From positions 715,628 through 779,627 of the forward strand of contig NZ_CP116619.1 in NCBI RefSeq assembly GCF_030409055.1: DNA of 64,000 bases, in the 5' to 3' direction. Source of the stretch: Trichocoleus desertorum NBK24 (GTDB lineage Bacteria > Cyanobacteriota > Cyanobacteriia > FACHB-46). The position numbers and the translations under genes were made by a program. Under the pieces are notes generated by a model. It saw nothing but the letters and a program-made list of their open reading frames with translations. It was not told where the DNA came from and did not search any database. Shown piece after piece: positions 54,295-63,414 of this stretch. The stretch's first letter is position 1. The number at the start of each line of letters is the position of its first letter.

Positions 54295-56412
54295 TTAGGC
54301 AGTGGTAGAGGCAAAGTGATACTGACTCGTCAGCTTATCGAGCTGCTGCAACAATAAGCTGAGGAACAAACCCACATCTGTGACGACACCCACCGATTCG
54401 ACAGAGCCGCGATCGCTGAGTTTGGTGACAACAGCGGGGTTGATATCCACGCATACCATCTTCACACCTGCGGGAGTCATGTTACCCACCCCAATGGAGT
54501 GCAGCATAGAAGACAGCATGAGGATTAAATCAGCTCCTTCAATGAGGCGAGCATAGTCAGCCTGGGCTTGCAGCAGATCCATCTGCGTATCGGGTAAAGG
54601 CCCATCATCACGAATCGAACCCGCTAGAGAGAATGGCACTCCGTTGCGGACGCACTCGTACAATACACCACTCGTTACCACGCCTTGTTCCACCGCTTGA
54701 GCAATGCTGCCACAGCGACGGATGGTATTGATCACCTTGAGGTGATGGCGGTGACCACCTCGCACCGAAACTCCTCGCTTCATATCCACACCAAGGGAGG
54801 TGCCCATCATAGATTGCTCGATGTCATGAACAGCGATCGCATTGCCACCCAACAGAGCTTGCACATATCCTTGGCGGATTAGCTGGGCTAGATGCTCGCC
54901 TCCGCCTGTATGAATTACCACTGGCCCCGCTGTGACGACTACTTTGCCACCTTGGTCTCGAATCTTGCGTAACTCCCAAGCGATCTGTTCTACGACAAGT
55001 TCGACTCGGCGTTCACTAGAAACACCCGCTCCCATAAAGCTGAACTCTTGCACATTACGCTGCTCGCGAGATTCCGTCTTCCGCACGGTCCGAATCCCTT
55101 CCACGCCGACAACGACGCGATCGCCTACGGCTAAATCTCGTAGCAGTTTGCATTCTGCAACTGGGCCTGTGGGAGTTGAATGCAACACGATCGCCGCATC
55201 CATCCGCTGTTTTTGCACCTTCACCCACTGGCACTCCACTCGCACTTCTGTGGGGTAAATCGTGGTGACATAGAAGTCATCAGGAGACACTCCCGCTTGA
55301 GTCACCACTTCCAAGTTAATATCACAGGCTTCTTGTGGAGGTGGCACAGCGCCCAGATCAATCAACTGCGTCATGATCGTTTCCATGACTTCATGGGAGG
55401 GAGCCGACACTTTCACCTCAGCCGAAGAAGTACTTTGGCGCTGTTCACCCAAGTTAAAGTTGAGCACTTGGAAGCTACCACCCGCTTCCACAATTAAATC
55501 CAGGGCGCGATTGATCAAACCAGAATCGAGTAAGTGACCATCTAGACGAATCACACGGCTCTCTACCGTGGCAAGGGCATGAACTTCAACTCGGACAGGT
55601 TCGGTGACACGCAGGGTTAAGCACTTAGCTGCTCCCCCCGCTTTGAGAAACTCAGTCAGCGGTGTTTCCAGCACTTCAAAGCCTTTGTCAGCCAGACGTT
55701 GTTTTAGGCCATCACTGGCTTTGTTCAAGATCACTCTGTGATCTACGTTCACTGCATTGCAAGCGAAATTCACCGCATCGGCTTCTGCGATCGCAATCCG
55801 CTTCTCCTCAGGCACCCGCATTTCAATCAAGCGATTGGAATAAGCGTCAAAGGCAGGGGGATAGTAGAGCAAATAGCCTTGGCTGAGCGGGCAGAAGCAA
55901 GTATCAAGGTGATAGAAGCGCTCGTCCATGAGGCGCAGCGACAGCACTTCAATGTCTAACCACTTGGCTAAGTAAGGATGGGAATCGAGTTCGGAGCGGA
56001 AGCCGTACCCTGCCCACAACCAGCGACCTTCGCGATCGAGTAAGGCATCTCCCGCTCCCTCAAACGGCAGCTCTTTCGGTAATTCATGGACAGTGTATCC
56101 CTTCTCCAAAAACCACTGCTTGAAGAAGGGTTCTTCAGCTTGCCGTTCCTTATGGAAAAAGCGGCTTAAGACCACAGTGTCACCTAAGACCAAACCCGCA
56201 TTGGCCGTAAACACTATGTCTGGAACCCCAACCTGGGGTTGAATTAAATCGACGATCGCGTACTCTTTGATTAGATGAAATAGGTGCTCCCATTGTTCGG
56301 CAGCGCGATCGCGAGAAGAGCGGTGAACATTTCCTTCCATCCAAGGATTAATTACATAGTCCACCTCATAGTGATCCGGCGAACACATTAAAAAACGAAT
56401 TGAGGAAACCAT
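54295..56412 (-). CDS. argZ: Bifunctional arginine dihydrolase / ornithine cyclodeaminase-like protein (ArgZ/AgrE)
   Basis: 705 residues. Residues 1-280 are a guanidine-modifying domain with Asn22 (VINPWM), Asn71 (FTANAGLV), Glu118 (FEGAGD), His168 (FYHLD) and Cys264 (AAKCLTLRV), all at the positions known for ArgZ. Residues about 285-700 are the LOR/SDH-type ornithine-handling region (TAGPVVIHTGGGEHLAQLIRQGYVQALLGGNAIAVHDIE). The first part turns arginine into ornithine, CO2 and ammonia; the second probably converts ornithine to proline, as in Anabaena AgrE. This is the cyanobacterial ornithine-ammonia route for nitrogen storage use. No NtcA site was seen upstream. Confidence 0.95.
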   Translation of the reverse strand: MVSSIRFLMCSPDHYEVDYVINPWMEGNVHRSSRDRAAEQWEHLFHLIKEYAIVDLIQPQVGVPDIVFTANAGLVLGDTVVLSRFFHKERQAEEPFFKQWFLEKGYTVHELPKELPFEGAGDALLDREGRWLWAGYGFRSELDSHPYLAKWLDIEVLSLRLMDERFYHLDTCFCPLSQGYLLYYPPAFDAYSNRLIEMRVPEEKRIAIAEADAVNFACNAVNVDHRVILNKASDGLKQRLADKGFEVLETPLTEFLKAGGAAKCLTLRVTEPVRVEVHALATVESRVIRLDGHLLDSGLINRALDLIVEAGGSFQVLNFNLGEQRQSTSSAEVKVSAPSHEVMETIMTQLIDLGAVPPPQEACDINLEVVTQAGVSPDDFYVTTIYPTEVRVECQWVKVQKQRMDAAIVLHSTPTGPVAECKLLRDLAVGDRVVVGVEGIRTVRKTESREQRNVQEFSFMGAGVSSERRVELVVEQIAWELRKIRDQGGKVVVTAGPVVIHTGGGEHLAQLIRQGYVQALLGGNAIAVHDIEQSMMGTSLGVDMKRGVSVRGGHRHHLKVINTIRRCGSIAQAVEQGVVTSGVLYECVRNGVPFSLAGSIRDDGPLPDTQMDLLQAQADYARLIEGADLILMLSSMLHSIGVGNMTPAGVKMVCVDINPAVVTKLSDRGSVESVGVVTDVGLFLSLLLQQLDKLTSQYHFASTTA

Positions 56413-56643
56413 AAATCCAAAGCTCGAATGAGGAGTTGATGCAAAAACTTTAACGAGCCTACAAGATGAAAACTGTGGTCAAACTTGCAGCTAAATAACG
56501 CTTCTCAGTCTCTAAATTCCCGTAGCAACGAGACTGGAGTCTATCTTATTATTCCTACGACCTCAGGTATTGACAGAAAAGCCAACCTTGTAATAGGTTC
56601 CTGACTTTCTGAGCGTTTCTCTCTCCAGCCTAAATCATTAAAA

Positions 56644-56961
56644 GTGTCTGTCTACAACCGTATTTATGCGATCGTGCGTCAAATTCCTACCGGAAAAGTT
56701 GCTACTTATGGCCAGGTAGCTGAGTTAGCGGAGTTATATGGCAAAGCTCGTTTGGTGGGATACGCGCTTTACCGAGTTGATAAAAATTCAGATATCCCTT
56801 GGCATCGCGTGATTAATGCCAAAGGTGAAGTGTCAGAATCACCCCTACGTCTGGGTTCTGACCACGTACAGCGATCGCTCTTAGAAGCAGAAGGAATTCA
56901 ATTTAGCGCCGAGGGAAAGGTCGATTTACGGGAATATTTGTGGCGACCCGCCGTAATCTAA
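56644..56961 (+). CDS. Alkyltransferase-like protein (ATL)
   Basis: 105 residues from GTG 56644. It has the MGMT DNA-binding fold, TGKVATYGQVAELA and KARLVGYALYRV (with the Arg finger), but the active-site motif reads PWHRVI instead of PCHRVI, so it cannot take up the alkyl group. ATLs bind O6-alkylguanine and pass it to nucleotide-excision repair. Its TAA overlaps the TAG of the next, convergent gene by four bases. Confidence 0.92.
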   Translation: MSVYNRIYAIVRQIPTGKVATYGQVAELAELYGKARLVGYALYRVDKNSDIPWHRVINAKGEVSESPLRLGSDHVQRSLLEAEGIQFSAEGKVDLREYLWRPAVI

Positions 56962-57263
56962 CCCCGTCGGTGCTGGGTAGGCAGAATTGATGACTGTTCA
57001 GGTTGAGTTAAAGTTGGCTGAGGCAGCGATCGCAGTTCTTTCCAGACGTTGTAGCCGTTGTCGGAGTCAGTAATGACAACTTGCTGGTGGTACTCTGATA
57101 ACCCGTAAGCCAAAGCATAAGCCTGGTTCTGGCAAGCTATTGGAAACGAAGCGACATAGCTATACAACTGGCCTCCGTTTCGCATTCCTTGTCTCAGACA
57201 ACCATCGGAGCCAACGAAGGTGAAGTAATGAATCAGAGTTTCAGAGATAGTCAGTGGAGACAT
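56958..57263 (-). CDS. Small protein of unknown function
   Basis: 101 residues, no signal peptide. TISETLIHYFTFVGSDGCLRQGMRNGGQLYSYVASFPIACQNQAYALAYGLSEYHQQVVITDSDNGYNVWKELRSLP has a dense aromatic, compact pattern. I do not recognise the family but it has normal composition. It ends within the ATL stop codon. Confidence 0.55.
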   Translation of the reverse strand: MSPLTISETLIHYFTFVGSDGCLRQGMRNGGQLYSYVASFPIACQNQAYALAYGLSEYHQQVVITDSDNGYNVWKELRSLPQPTLTQPEQSSILPTQHRRG

Positions 57264-57514
57264 GGGAGTGTGGGATGCACGCTTAAGGGCAGTTTACGCA
57301 AATGCCTTTGGCTCTACAAGTAGACTCCTACAAGATTCATGATCTCTTGATTCTACTAACGTGCGTGAGGTTTCTTAAGGTAATCTTGGCCTTGCAGGAG
57401 CAGAGCTACAAGAGACAACTAAGCTTTCAACCGTAGCTTTACGAGAAATCACGTCTCGCTGCATAAAGATTTCATGATCACAGACGACATAGATATCTAA
57501 ACCAACATAAACCA

Positions 57515-57559
57515 ACAAAAATGCGATCGCCTGGGATTGAACCAGAGAGCGATCGCATT
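57515..57559 (-). terminator. purM terminator built from two HIP1 sites
   Basis: On the minus strand AATGCGATCGC pairs perfectly with GCGATCGCATT (11 bp) around an 18-nt loop and continues TTTTTG. It starts 36 nt after the purM stop. The rest of the gap 57264-57594 holds no gene. Confidence 0.8.
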
Positions 57560-57594
57560 GTCTTTATATATTGAGTGAGATTTACCAGCAGTGG

Positions 57595-58623
57595 TTACGC
57601 TGGCAGCCCAGTCAGTTCACCAGCACCCGAAACCACTTCACCGATCGCATAAGCCGCAAGATTTTGCGACGTAAACCACTGAATCGTTTGCTCGGCTTGA
57701 TCTGGTGGCACCATCACGACCAAGCCAATGCCCATGTTGAACGTATTAAACATGGCAACCTCACTAACTTCTCCAGTAGTCGCCAACCACTGAAACACAG
57801 GTAGAACAGGCCAACGGCTAGGGTCGAGGTGGACAGCTTGGCCTTCGCCTAAACAGCGGGGGAGATTTTCTGGTAAGCCACCACCCGTAATGTGAGCCAA
57901 ACCATGAATCGTCAGTCCAGCCTGTCGTGCCGCCAATACGGGTTTGACATAGATCTGGGTTGGGGTGAGCAATACCTCTGCTAAAGTTTGTCCCCCTAGT
58001 AGTTCCAGACGGTCATCCCAGCTAAAGCCGCGATCGCTAATGATTTTGCGAACCAAACTAAAACCGTTGCTGTGCAATCCTTGGCTAGCCAAACCGATCG
58101 CCACATCTCCAATTTGGACTTGAGAGCCATCTAGCAGTTGGCTTTTCTCCACCACACCAACACAAAAGCCCGCCAAATCATATTCTCCTGGCTGGTAAAA
58201 ACCTGGCATTTCTGCGGTTTCTCCTCCCAACAAGGCGCATCCCGCTTGACGGCAACCTTCACTCACGCCAGATACCACTTGAGCTAACTGCTCTGGCTCT
58301 AAATGCCCTGTTGCCAAATAATCTAGGAAAAATAGCGGTTCGGCTCCAGAAGTCAGCACGTCATTGACACACATTGCCACCAAGTCAATCCCGACCGTAT
58401 CGTGACGGTTTGCCACCTGAGCAATCTTTAATTTAGTGCCAACCCCATCTGTGCCAGACACCAAAATCGGCTCATGATACCCTGCCGGAATTTGAAATAA
58501 ACCGCTGAAACCACCAAATTTTCCTAGTACACCCGGTCGATAAGTACTCTCGACCATGCCGCGAATTTGCTGCACAAAGGCTCGGCCTGCTTCGACATCA
58601 ACCCCAGCTTCTCTGTAATCCAT
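57595..58623 (-). CDS. purM: Phosphoribosylformylglycinamidine cyclo-ligase PurM
   Basis: 342 residues, normal length. [47 protein letters not shown] and [13 protein letters not shown] are PurM signatures. It converts FGAM to AIR in purine synthesis. Monocistronic with a HIP1-based terminator. The start is ATG 58623. Confidence 0.97.
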   Translation of the reverse strand: MDYREAGVDVEAGRAFVQQIRGMVESTYRPGVLGKFGGFSGLFQIPAGYHEPILVSGTDGVGTKLKIAQVANRHDTVGIDLVAMCVNDVLTSGAEPLFFLDYLATGHLEPEQLAQVVSGVSEGCRQAGCALLGGETAEMPGFYQPGEYDLAGFCVGVVEKSQLLDGSQVQIGDVAIGLASQGLHSNGFSLVRKIISDRGFSWDDRLELLGGQTLAEVLLTPTQIYVKPVLAARQAGLTIHGLAHITGGGLPENLPRCLGEGQAVHLDPSRWPVLPVFQWLATTGEVSEVAMFNTFNMGIGLVVMVPPDQAEQTIQWFTSQNLAAYAIGEVVSGAGELTGLPA

Positions 58624-59044
58624 GAAACGACGTACTTCTCGTGCTAGTTGCAGGATGTATTCTACTCGCCATTGGTCTTGCGAACGCAGGCTGAAATGAA
58701 ATTCTGCGATCGCCTGCCAGATAAGAATTTAGACAAAAAATAATTCACATTCAGCATGAAGTTTATGTAAATTTTTGATGAAGCACCCTGAGATAGCTAA
58801 AAGGCTGAAAACCTGTTCTCTAGAGCGTTTCAATCACTTCCTGAATATAAAGTTTTAATAAAATTCCAGACGACCTCCGTAACACCCTGATCCCCAAGGC
58901 AAAAACTTCGTGTTACTCTGTTGCAGTTCTCAGACAGAAAATAAACACGGAACGAGTACGAGTTGCGCCGCTTAATTAAACCCGTTTTTTACGACTGATT
59001 TGCAACCATCGATCTCGACGTTCCAATGCCCTTTACATGGATTT
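58624..59044. other. Divergent promoter region purM / rlpA
   Basis: 421 nt with no supported gene. It holds the promoters of purM (minus) and rlpA (plus). A c-di-AMP (ydaO) riboswitch, often found before cyanobacterial rlpA genes, was looked for and its core motifs were not seen. Confidence 0.5.
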
Positions 59045-60223
59045 ATGAATCAACGATTTCGGAGTCGTGTCACTGTTGCCCTGTTGGTAGCTGCTTTATC
59101 TCCCTCTCTACCAGGTTCTGCTGGAGCGATCGAGCTTAGTACTAAAAACAGCTCTGCTGCTAGCCAGCCAACTTTACTAAACCAGCACTCAGAGAAGCAA
59201 TCTGCGATTAAACTAGCACAGTCACAACCCACTCAAGCGACAGAAGTCGTCAAAGTTGGAGAACGCCAAAATTCAACTCCAGACAAAAATACGCTGATCG
59301 CCAAAATTCAAGCCCATGAAGTGGCAGGCCGAAAAGCTGCAACGCTCTATGTCCGAGACATTCCTGTTCTGACCTTTTTAGCAACGACCAGAACCCCATC
59401 AGACCCCGAAGCTGACGAGCACAGCAAAAGTTTAGCGATCGCCAATCCAGTCAAAGTAGCAACTCGCCAAGCGGTATCTATAGAAGCTCAAACTGTAAAA
59501 TCAGGTGAGGGTACCAAGACAGGTGCGATCGCTACTACCTCAGCTTCCAACAGCACTCCCCTAGACAACGCCGACGATCCCCTATGGCGAGCCACCGCCG
59601 TTGCTGCTCAAATTAACCAAATGAGCTGGAATGGGTTAGATGCCGACAAGATTACTGTCAACTGGGACGCTGAAACCAGTCCTACAGGCGCACCTGGCGA
59701 TCGCTATCTGATCAAAGCTAACGGCAATATCTTAGTTACACTGGATACCACCACTACCCTGCCAGATACCACCCGTGACTTGGCGAACGATGCGCTTCAA
59801 GCCACCAACCGCTTACGACGCCTGTTAGGTAATGCCGTTCCTTTGCGAGAAGTTTCGGGTCGCCCAGTTAAGCGAGAGCAAACAATCGCAGTAGGCTCAG
59901 TCAAGTTTCACGTCAAGGGATGGGCTTCTTGGTATGGCCCTGGTTTCAATGGCAATCGCAGTGCCAGTGGTGAAATCTTCAACCAAAATGCTCTCACAGC
60001 AGCCCATCGTGACTTACCATTTGGCACAAAAGTGCGAGTTACTAACCTAGATAATGGGCGATCGGTCATGGTACGCATCAACGATCGTGGCCCTTACGCG
60101 GGCGATCGCGTCATTGATCTCTCTGCGGCGGCGGCTCAGGTTCTAGGTTTGATTCACAGTGGTGTGGCTCCAGTGCGTCTTGATGTGATGGATACCCAAA
60201 GAACTGTCACAGCTAGCAATTAA
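59045..60223 (+). CDS. rlpA: RlpA-like septal-ring lytic transglycosylase
   Basis: 392 residues from ATG 59045 (MNQRFRSRV); TTG 59000 would add 15 residues. A signal peptide (about 1-28) precedes a long Ser/Thr-rich region and the C-terminal RlpA double-psi beta-barrel (about 290-385; GWASWYGPGFNGNRSASGEIFNQNALTAAHRDLPFGTKVRVTN, INDRGPY...VIDLSAAAA). RlpA cleaves peptide-free glycan strands at the septum. It lacks the C-terminal SPOR domain of the E. coli protein. Transcribed before panC/cmk. Confidence 0.92.
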   Translation: MNQRFRSRVTVALLVAALSPSLPGSAGAIELSTKNSSAASQPTLLNQHSEKQSAIKLAQSQPTQATEVVKVGERQNSTPDKNTLIAKIQAHEVAGRKAATLYVRDIPVLTFLATTRTPSDPEADEHSKSLAIANPVKVATRQAVSIEAQTVKSGEGTKTGAIATTSASNSTPLDNADDPLWRATAVAAQINQMSWNGLDADKITVNWDAETSPTGAPGDRYLIKANGNILVTLDTTTTLPDTTRDLANDALQATNRLRRLLGNAVPLREVSGRPVKREQTIAVGSVKFHVKGWASWYGPGFNGNRSASGEIFNQNALTAAHRDLPFGTKVRVTNLDNGRSVMVRINDRGPYAGDRVIDLSAAAAQVLGLIHSGVAPVRLDVMDTQRTVTASN

Positions 60224-60292
60224 ACTGACACAGACCGGAAATGAATCCCTAAACTAGTAGGCGGAGCTTTGGTAATCAACCTAGGGGGATTG

Positions 60293-61900
60293 GTGCGCCT
60301 GTTTACAACGGTAGCGGGATTGCGATGCTATCTAGAGCTACATCGATCTCAGCAATATGCGTTGAAGCGAGAACAGCCTATTAACGATGCCTCGTCTTTG
60401 GCACCTACGGCAACCGTGGGTCTAGTGCCAACCATGGGGGCTTTGCACCAAGGTCATCTGAGCCTAATTCAACGGGCTAGTCAGGAAAATGCTCTCGTCG
60501 TTGTGAGCATCTTTGTCAATCCGTTGCAGTTTGGGCCTACGGAAGATTTTCAGCAGTATCCTCGTACCTTAGAAACAGACCAGAATCTCTGTGAGCAAGC
60601 TGGAGTTGATGCCATCTTTGCGCCTACCGCTGAAGAGTTGTATGGCTCAGCCTATTGCCGTCAGCAAGAACTAGTCACTCAAGTTGTACCTCCCCAGTCT
60701 ATGACTGCTACTTTGTGTGGTCGCTCTCGCTTGGGACACTTTCAAGGGGTGGCCACGGTGGTCACAAAGCTACTACAACTCGTTCAGCCCGATCGCGCCT
60801 ATTTTGGCCGCAAAGATGCTCAACAACTGGCAATTATTCAGCGACTCGTGCGCGATTTGAATATTCCCGTCCAAGTTGTGGGTTGTCCAACGGTACGGGA
60901 GGCAAGTGGATTGGCTCTCAGCTCTCGCAACCAGTACCTCTCCGACCAAGAACGTGAACAAGCAGCGGTAATCTATCGAAGTTTGCAGCGGGCGAAACAA
61001 CAATTCCAAGCAGGTGAAACAGACACAAGTGCACTAATTGATGCGGTCAAGGTAGAATTGGCAACTGTGCCGATCAAACCCGAATATATTGAATTAGTGC
61101 ATCCCATGACGATGGCTCCCTTAGATAAAGTTGATGAGGCAGGCTTGCTGGCGATCGCAGCCCGCTTAGGTTCAACTCGCTTGATTGATAATGTGGTTTT
61201 GCAAGACCGTCAGCCGATTGTGGCGATCGATGGTCCCGCTGGAGCAGGGAAGTCGACGGTGACTCGTCAGATTGCTCAGACGTTAGCGCTGCTTTATTTA
61301 GATACGGGAGCCATGTACCGAGCTTTGACTTGGCGGGTGCTGCAATCGGGGATTGACATTCAAGATGAACCCGCGATCGCCGAACTGGTGAGCAAGTGCG
61401 AAATTCAACTCGTACCCGGAGAAACTCCGCAAGAGCCAGTTAGAGTTTGGATTGATCAACAAGAAGTGACAGAAGCCATTCGTGACCTAGAAGTCACTTC
61501 TAATGTCTCGGCGATTGCGGCTCAACCTGCCGTCCGAGAAGAATTGGTGAAGCAACAGCAACGCTATGGCCGCAAAGGTGGCATTGCGATCGAGGGTCGT
61601 GACATCGGCACCCATGTTTTCCCCGATGCCGAACTTAAAATCTTTTTGACCGCTTCGGTGCAAGAACGCGCCCGTCGCCGCCAACAAGACCTAAAAAATC
61701 AGGGCAAGGGCGACATCAGCCTAGATGAACTAGAGCGGCTGATTTATGAGCGCGATCGCAAGGACAGCACTCGCACTCTAGCCCCGCTACAAAAAGCAGT
61801 AGACGCGATCGAAATTACTACCGATGGCCTGACGATTGCTGAAGTGCGCGATCGAATTGTGGCACTGTATCATGAGCGTGTTTCCACCACCAATGCTTAG
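60293..61900 (+). CDS. panC/cmk: Fused pantothenate synthetase / cytidylate kinase (PanC/Cmk)
   Basis: 535 residues from GTG 60293 (VRLFTTVAGLRCYLEL, family-typical; AGGGGG five nt upstream); a TTG at 60269 would add eight residues. The N-terminal part (about 1-305) has PTMGALHQGHLSLIQRA and SSRNQYL of PanC, which makes pantothenate from pantoate and beta-alanine. The C-terminal part (about 309-535) has the P-loop IDGPAGAGKSTVTRQIA of CMP kinase. This fusion is normal in cyanobacteria. A terminator follows. Confidence 0.96.
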   Translation: MRLFTTVAGLRCYLELHRSQQYALKREQPINDASSLAPTATVGLVPTMGALHQGHLSLIQRASQENALVVVSIFVNPLQFGPTEDFQQYPRTLETDQNLCEQAGVDAIFAPTAEELYGSAYCRQQELVTQVVPPQSMTATLCGRSRLGHFQGVATVVTKLLQLVQPDRAYFGRKDAQQLAIIQRLVRDLNIPVQVVGCPTVREASGLALSSRNQYLSDQEREQAAVIYRSLQRAKQQFQAGETDTSALIDAVKVELATVPIKPEYIELVHPMTMAPLDKVDEAGLLAIAARLGSTRLIDNVVLQDRQPIVAIDGPAGAGKSTVTRQIAQTLALLYLDTGAMYRALTWRVLQSGIDIQDEPAIAELVSKCEIQLVPGETPQEPVRVWIDQQEVTEAIRDLEVTSNVSAIAAQPAVREELVKQQQRYGRKGGIAIEGRDIGTHVFPDAELKIFLTASVQERARRRQQDLKNQGKGDISLDELERLIYERDRKDSTRTLAPLQKAVDAIEITTDGLTIAEVRDRIVALYHERVSTTNA

Positions 61901-61952
61901 AATTGGGCTCTAATTTAGCTTAGCGAAGCAAGCAATTCAACATTAATCAGGG

Positions 61953-61985
61953 GAGGAGGATCTACGTTTGCTACTCCTCTTTTTT
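61953..61985 (+). terminator. Rho-independent terminator of panC/cmk
   Basis: GAGGAG (61953-61958) pairs with CTCCTC (61974-61979) around a 15-nt loop, then six T (61980-61985). Confidence 0.75.
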
Positions 61986-62013
61986 GGTTTATTAAGCGTT
62001 GTGTTTACTGCCT

Positions 62014-62577
62014 CTATTCCAATAGCCAACTAAACACAGTTCCCACGTTTAAATTTAGTTCGCTAGCAAAGGATGGAACTGGGAGTTTTTGCTCTGATTC
62101 ATCAAAGACTTCTGGTTGCTGCTTTGGAAGATAAACAAATACAGTTTGCTCATCTGGATCGATCAGCCAACCCATTTGAATTCCATGATTGAGACAATGT
62201 AGGATATTTTTAGTGACCTTGGTTTGGCTTTGGTCAGGTGACAGAATCTCGATTGTCCAGTCAGGAGCGATCGCAAAGGTATTGGCAATCTCGCCATTCT
62301 CGTCACGCGGAATTCTCGTCCAAGTAAACACAGACACATCTGGAACAGTTGAGCGATCGCCAAAAGTACAGCGTAATTCTGAAAATGCTCGTGCCGTTCG
62401 CCCTGGTTTCAAAACAGTATTAACACTAGCAGAAAACTCAGTCTGAATCGTGCTGTGCTTACCTTGCGGCATCGGCTTCCTAATAATTTCTCCATCAATA
62501 TATTCACTAGCAGGCTCAGTTTCTGGTAGCTTCAGAAATTCCTCTAAGTTTATGGATTTAGATAGGATTTGGGCCAC
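62014..62577 (-). CDS. Uma2-family (DUF820) endonuclease-like protein
   Basis: 187 residues from GTG 62577 (GGAG six nt upstream). The PD-(D/E)xK core is visible: DGEIIRKPMPQGKHSTIQ, PDVSVFTW, DWTIEILSPDQSQTKVTKNILHCLNHGIQMGWLIDPDEQTVFVY. These small proteins are extremely multiplied in cyanobacteria and are often linked to mobile or duplicated DNA. A real nuclease role is unproven. Convergent with panC/cmk. Confidence 0.9.
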   Translation of the reverse strand: MAQILSKSINLEEFLKLPETEPASEYIDGEIIRKPMPQGKHSTIQTEFSASVNTVLKPGRTARAFSELRCTFGDRSTVPDVSVFTWTRIPRDENGEIANTFAIAPDWTIEILSPDQSQTKVTKNILHCLNHGIQMGWLIDPDEQTVFVYLPKQQPEVFDESEQKLPVPSFASELNLNVGTVFSWLLE

Positions 62578-62641
62578 GATATCTCCTTACACAAGGGAGT
62601 AGGATGAGTTTTATATACTTAGATAGGCCGCCAATGCAGCA

Positions 62642-63307
62642 TTATTCATTTTGCTCCATTTCCTTAGCAATATTAGGGAGCCAAGACTGTTTAAAGATCG
62701 AGGTCCAGTCATACTGAGGGATCGGCAAAAGTTCAATGCTGCTAGCAGTAAGTAACAAGAAGTACTTTTGAAATATATTTCCAAGAATCGAAATAGCGTC
62801 ATCTAAATCCTGGAAGGTACCGAATGAAGGAACTTCAGATACTTTTTCGTAATGTGCAACCCTTCGATCAGTAAACTCTTTATGGAGAGCTTTAATTTTT
62901 TCCAGTTGTTGCAAGTCAATCTCTAAAATCTTTTCGGGAAATACATCTAGATCTTTATCCGCAAGAATGTCAAACGTATTATGGCCTAGAGCTTGCATGT
63001 CTTTTAAATAGAGAGCAAGGTGTTTTTCTCTAGTCAATAATGTATTGTTGATTTGTAAATCACGCAAAAGCTTAATAAGAGAAATACAATCTGGGTGCTC
63101 ATCTAATTGCCTTCTAATTCCCATAAGTGTTGCGTCTACATAATTCCTTGTGAGCCAATCATAAAAGAGATTAGAGTTGTTGATAGCTGAATTTTCGACA
63201 ACAATTTTTCGTGTTTCCGCATAAATATAGTTTGACCGCACAAGTCTGGTTATCTGTTCTCGAAGAACTTGTACCCACCTGTTCCACTTTTGAGTTTTCT
63301 GTTCCAT
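62642..63307 (-). CDS. HEPN/AbiU2-like protein (tentative)
   Basis: 221 residues, mainly helical, richer in A+T than the genes around it. NYVDATLMGIRRQLDEHPDCISLIKLLRDLQINN and the later HKEFTDRRVAHYEK (RRVAH) resemble the HEPN_AbiU2 layout, in which an R-x3-6-H motif cuts RNA in abortive-infection systems; this is a weak resemblance. The Uma2 gene starts 64 nt downstream on the same strand. No antitoxin-like gene is next to it. Confidence 0.55.
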   Translation of the reverse strand: MEQKTQKWNRWVQVLREQITRLVRSNYIYAETRKIVVENSAINNSNLFYDWLTRNYVDATLMGIRRQLDEHPDCISLIKLLRDLQINNTLLTREKHLALYLKDMQALGHNTFDILADKDLDVFPEKILEIDLQQLEKIKALHKEFTDRRVAHYEKVSEVPSFGTFQDLDDAISILGNIFQKYFLLLTASSIELLPIPQYDWTSIFKQSWLPNIAKEMEQNE

Positions 63308-63326
63308 AACTCTAGTTAAAGGTAAT

Positions 63327-63359
63327 AAAAAATAGGAGTTAGCTTGAGAGCCAACCCCT
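63327..63359 (-). terminator. Rho-independent terminator of glutamate synthase
   Basis: On the minus strand AGGGGTTGGCT (63359-63349) pairs with AGCTAACTCCT (63344-63334), eleven pairs with two G-U wobbles, loop CTCA, followed by ATTTTTTATT. It lies 55 nt past the gltB stop. Confidence 0.87.
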
Positions 63360-63414
63360 ATCTATATGTTACAAAGCAATCTATTGAGCGATCGCCTAAA
63401 CAATCGCCCGCTTT

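Noticed and set aside
57520-57559. A tRNA T-arm-like loop (GGTTCAATCC on the minus strand)
   Set aside because: There is no D-arm, anticodon arm or CCA-compatible acceptor stem; the flanking bases are the two HIP1 arms of a terminator.
58740-59044. c-di-AMP (ydaO) riboswitch before rlpA
   Set aside because: Expected in many cyanobacteria at this position, but the conserved GAATCC and other core blocks are not visible.
60293-61900. PanC/Cmk fusion as a novelty
   Set aside because: The fusion is a normal cyanobacterial gene, so it is annotated but not reported as a finding.
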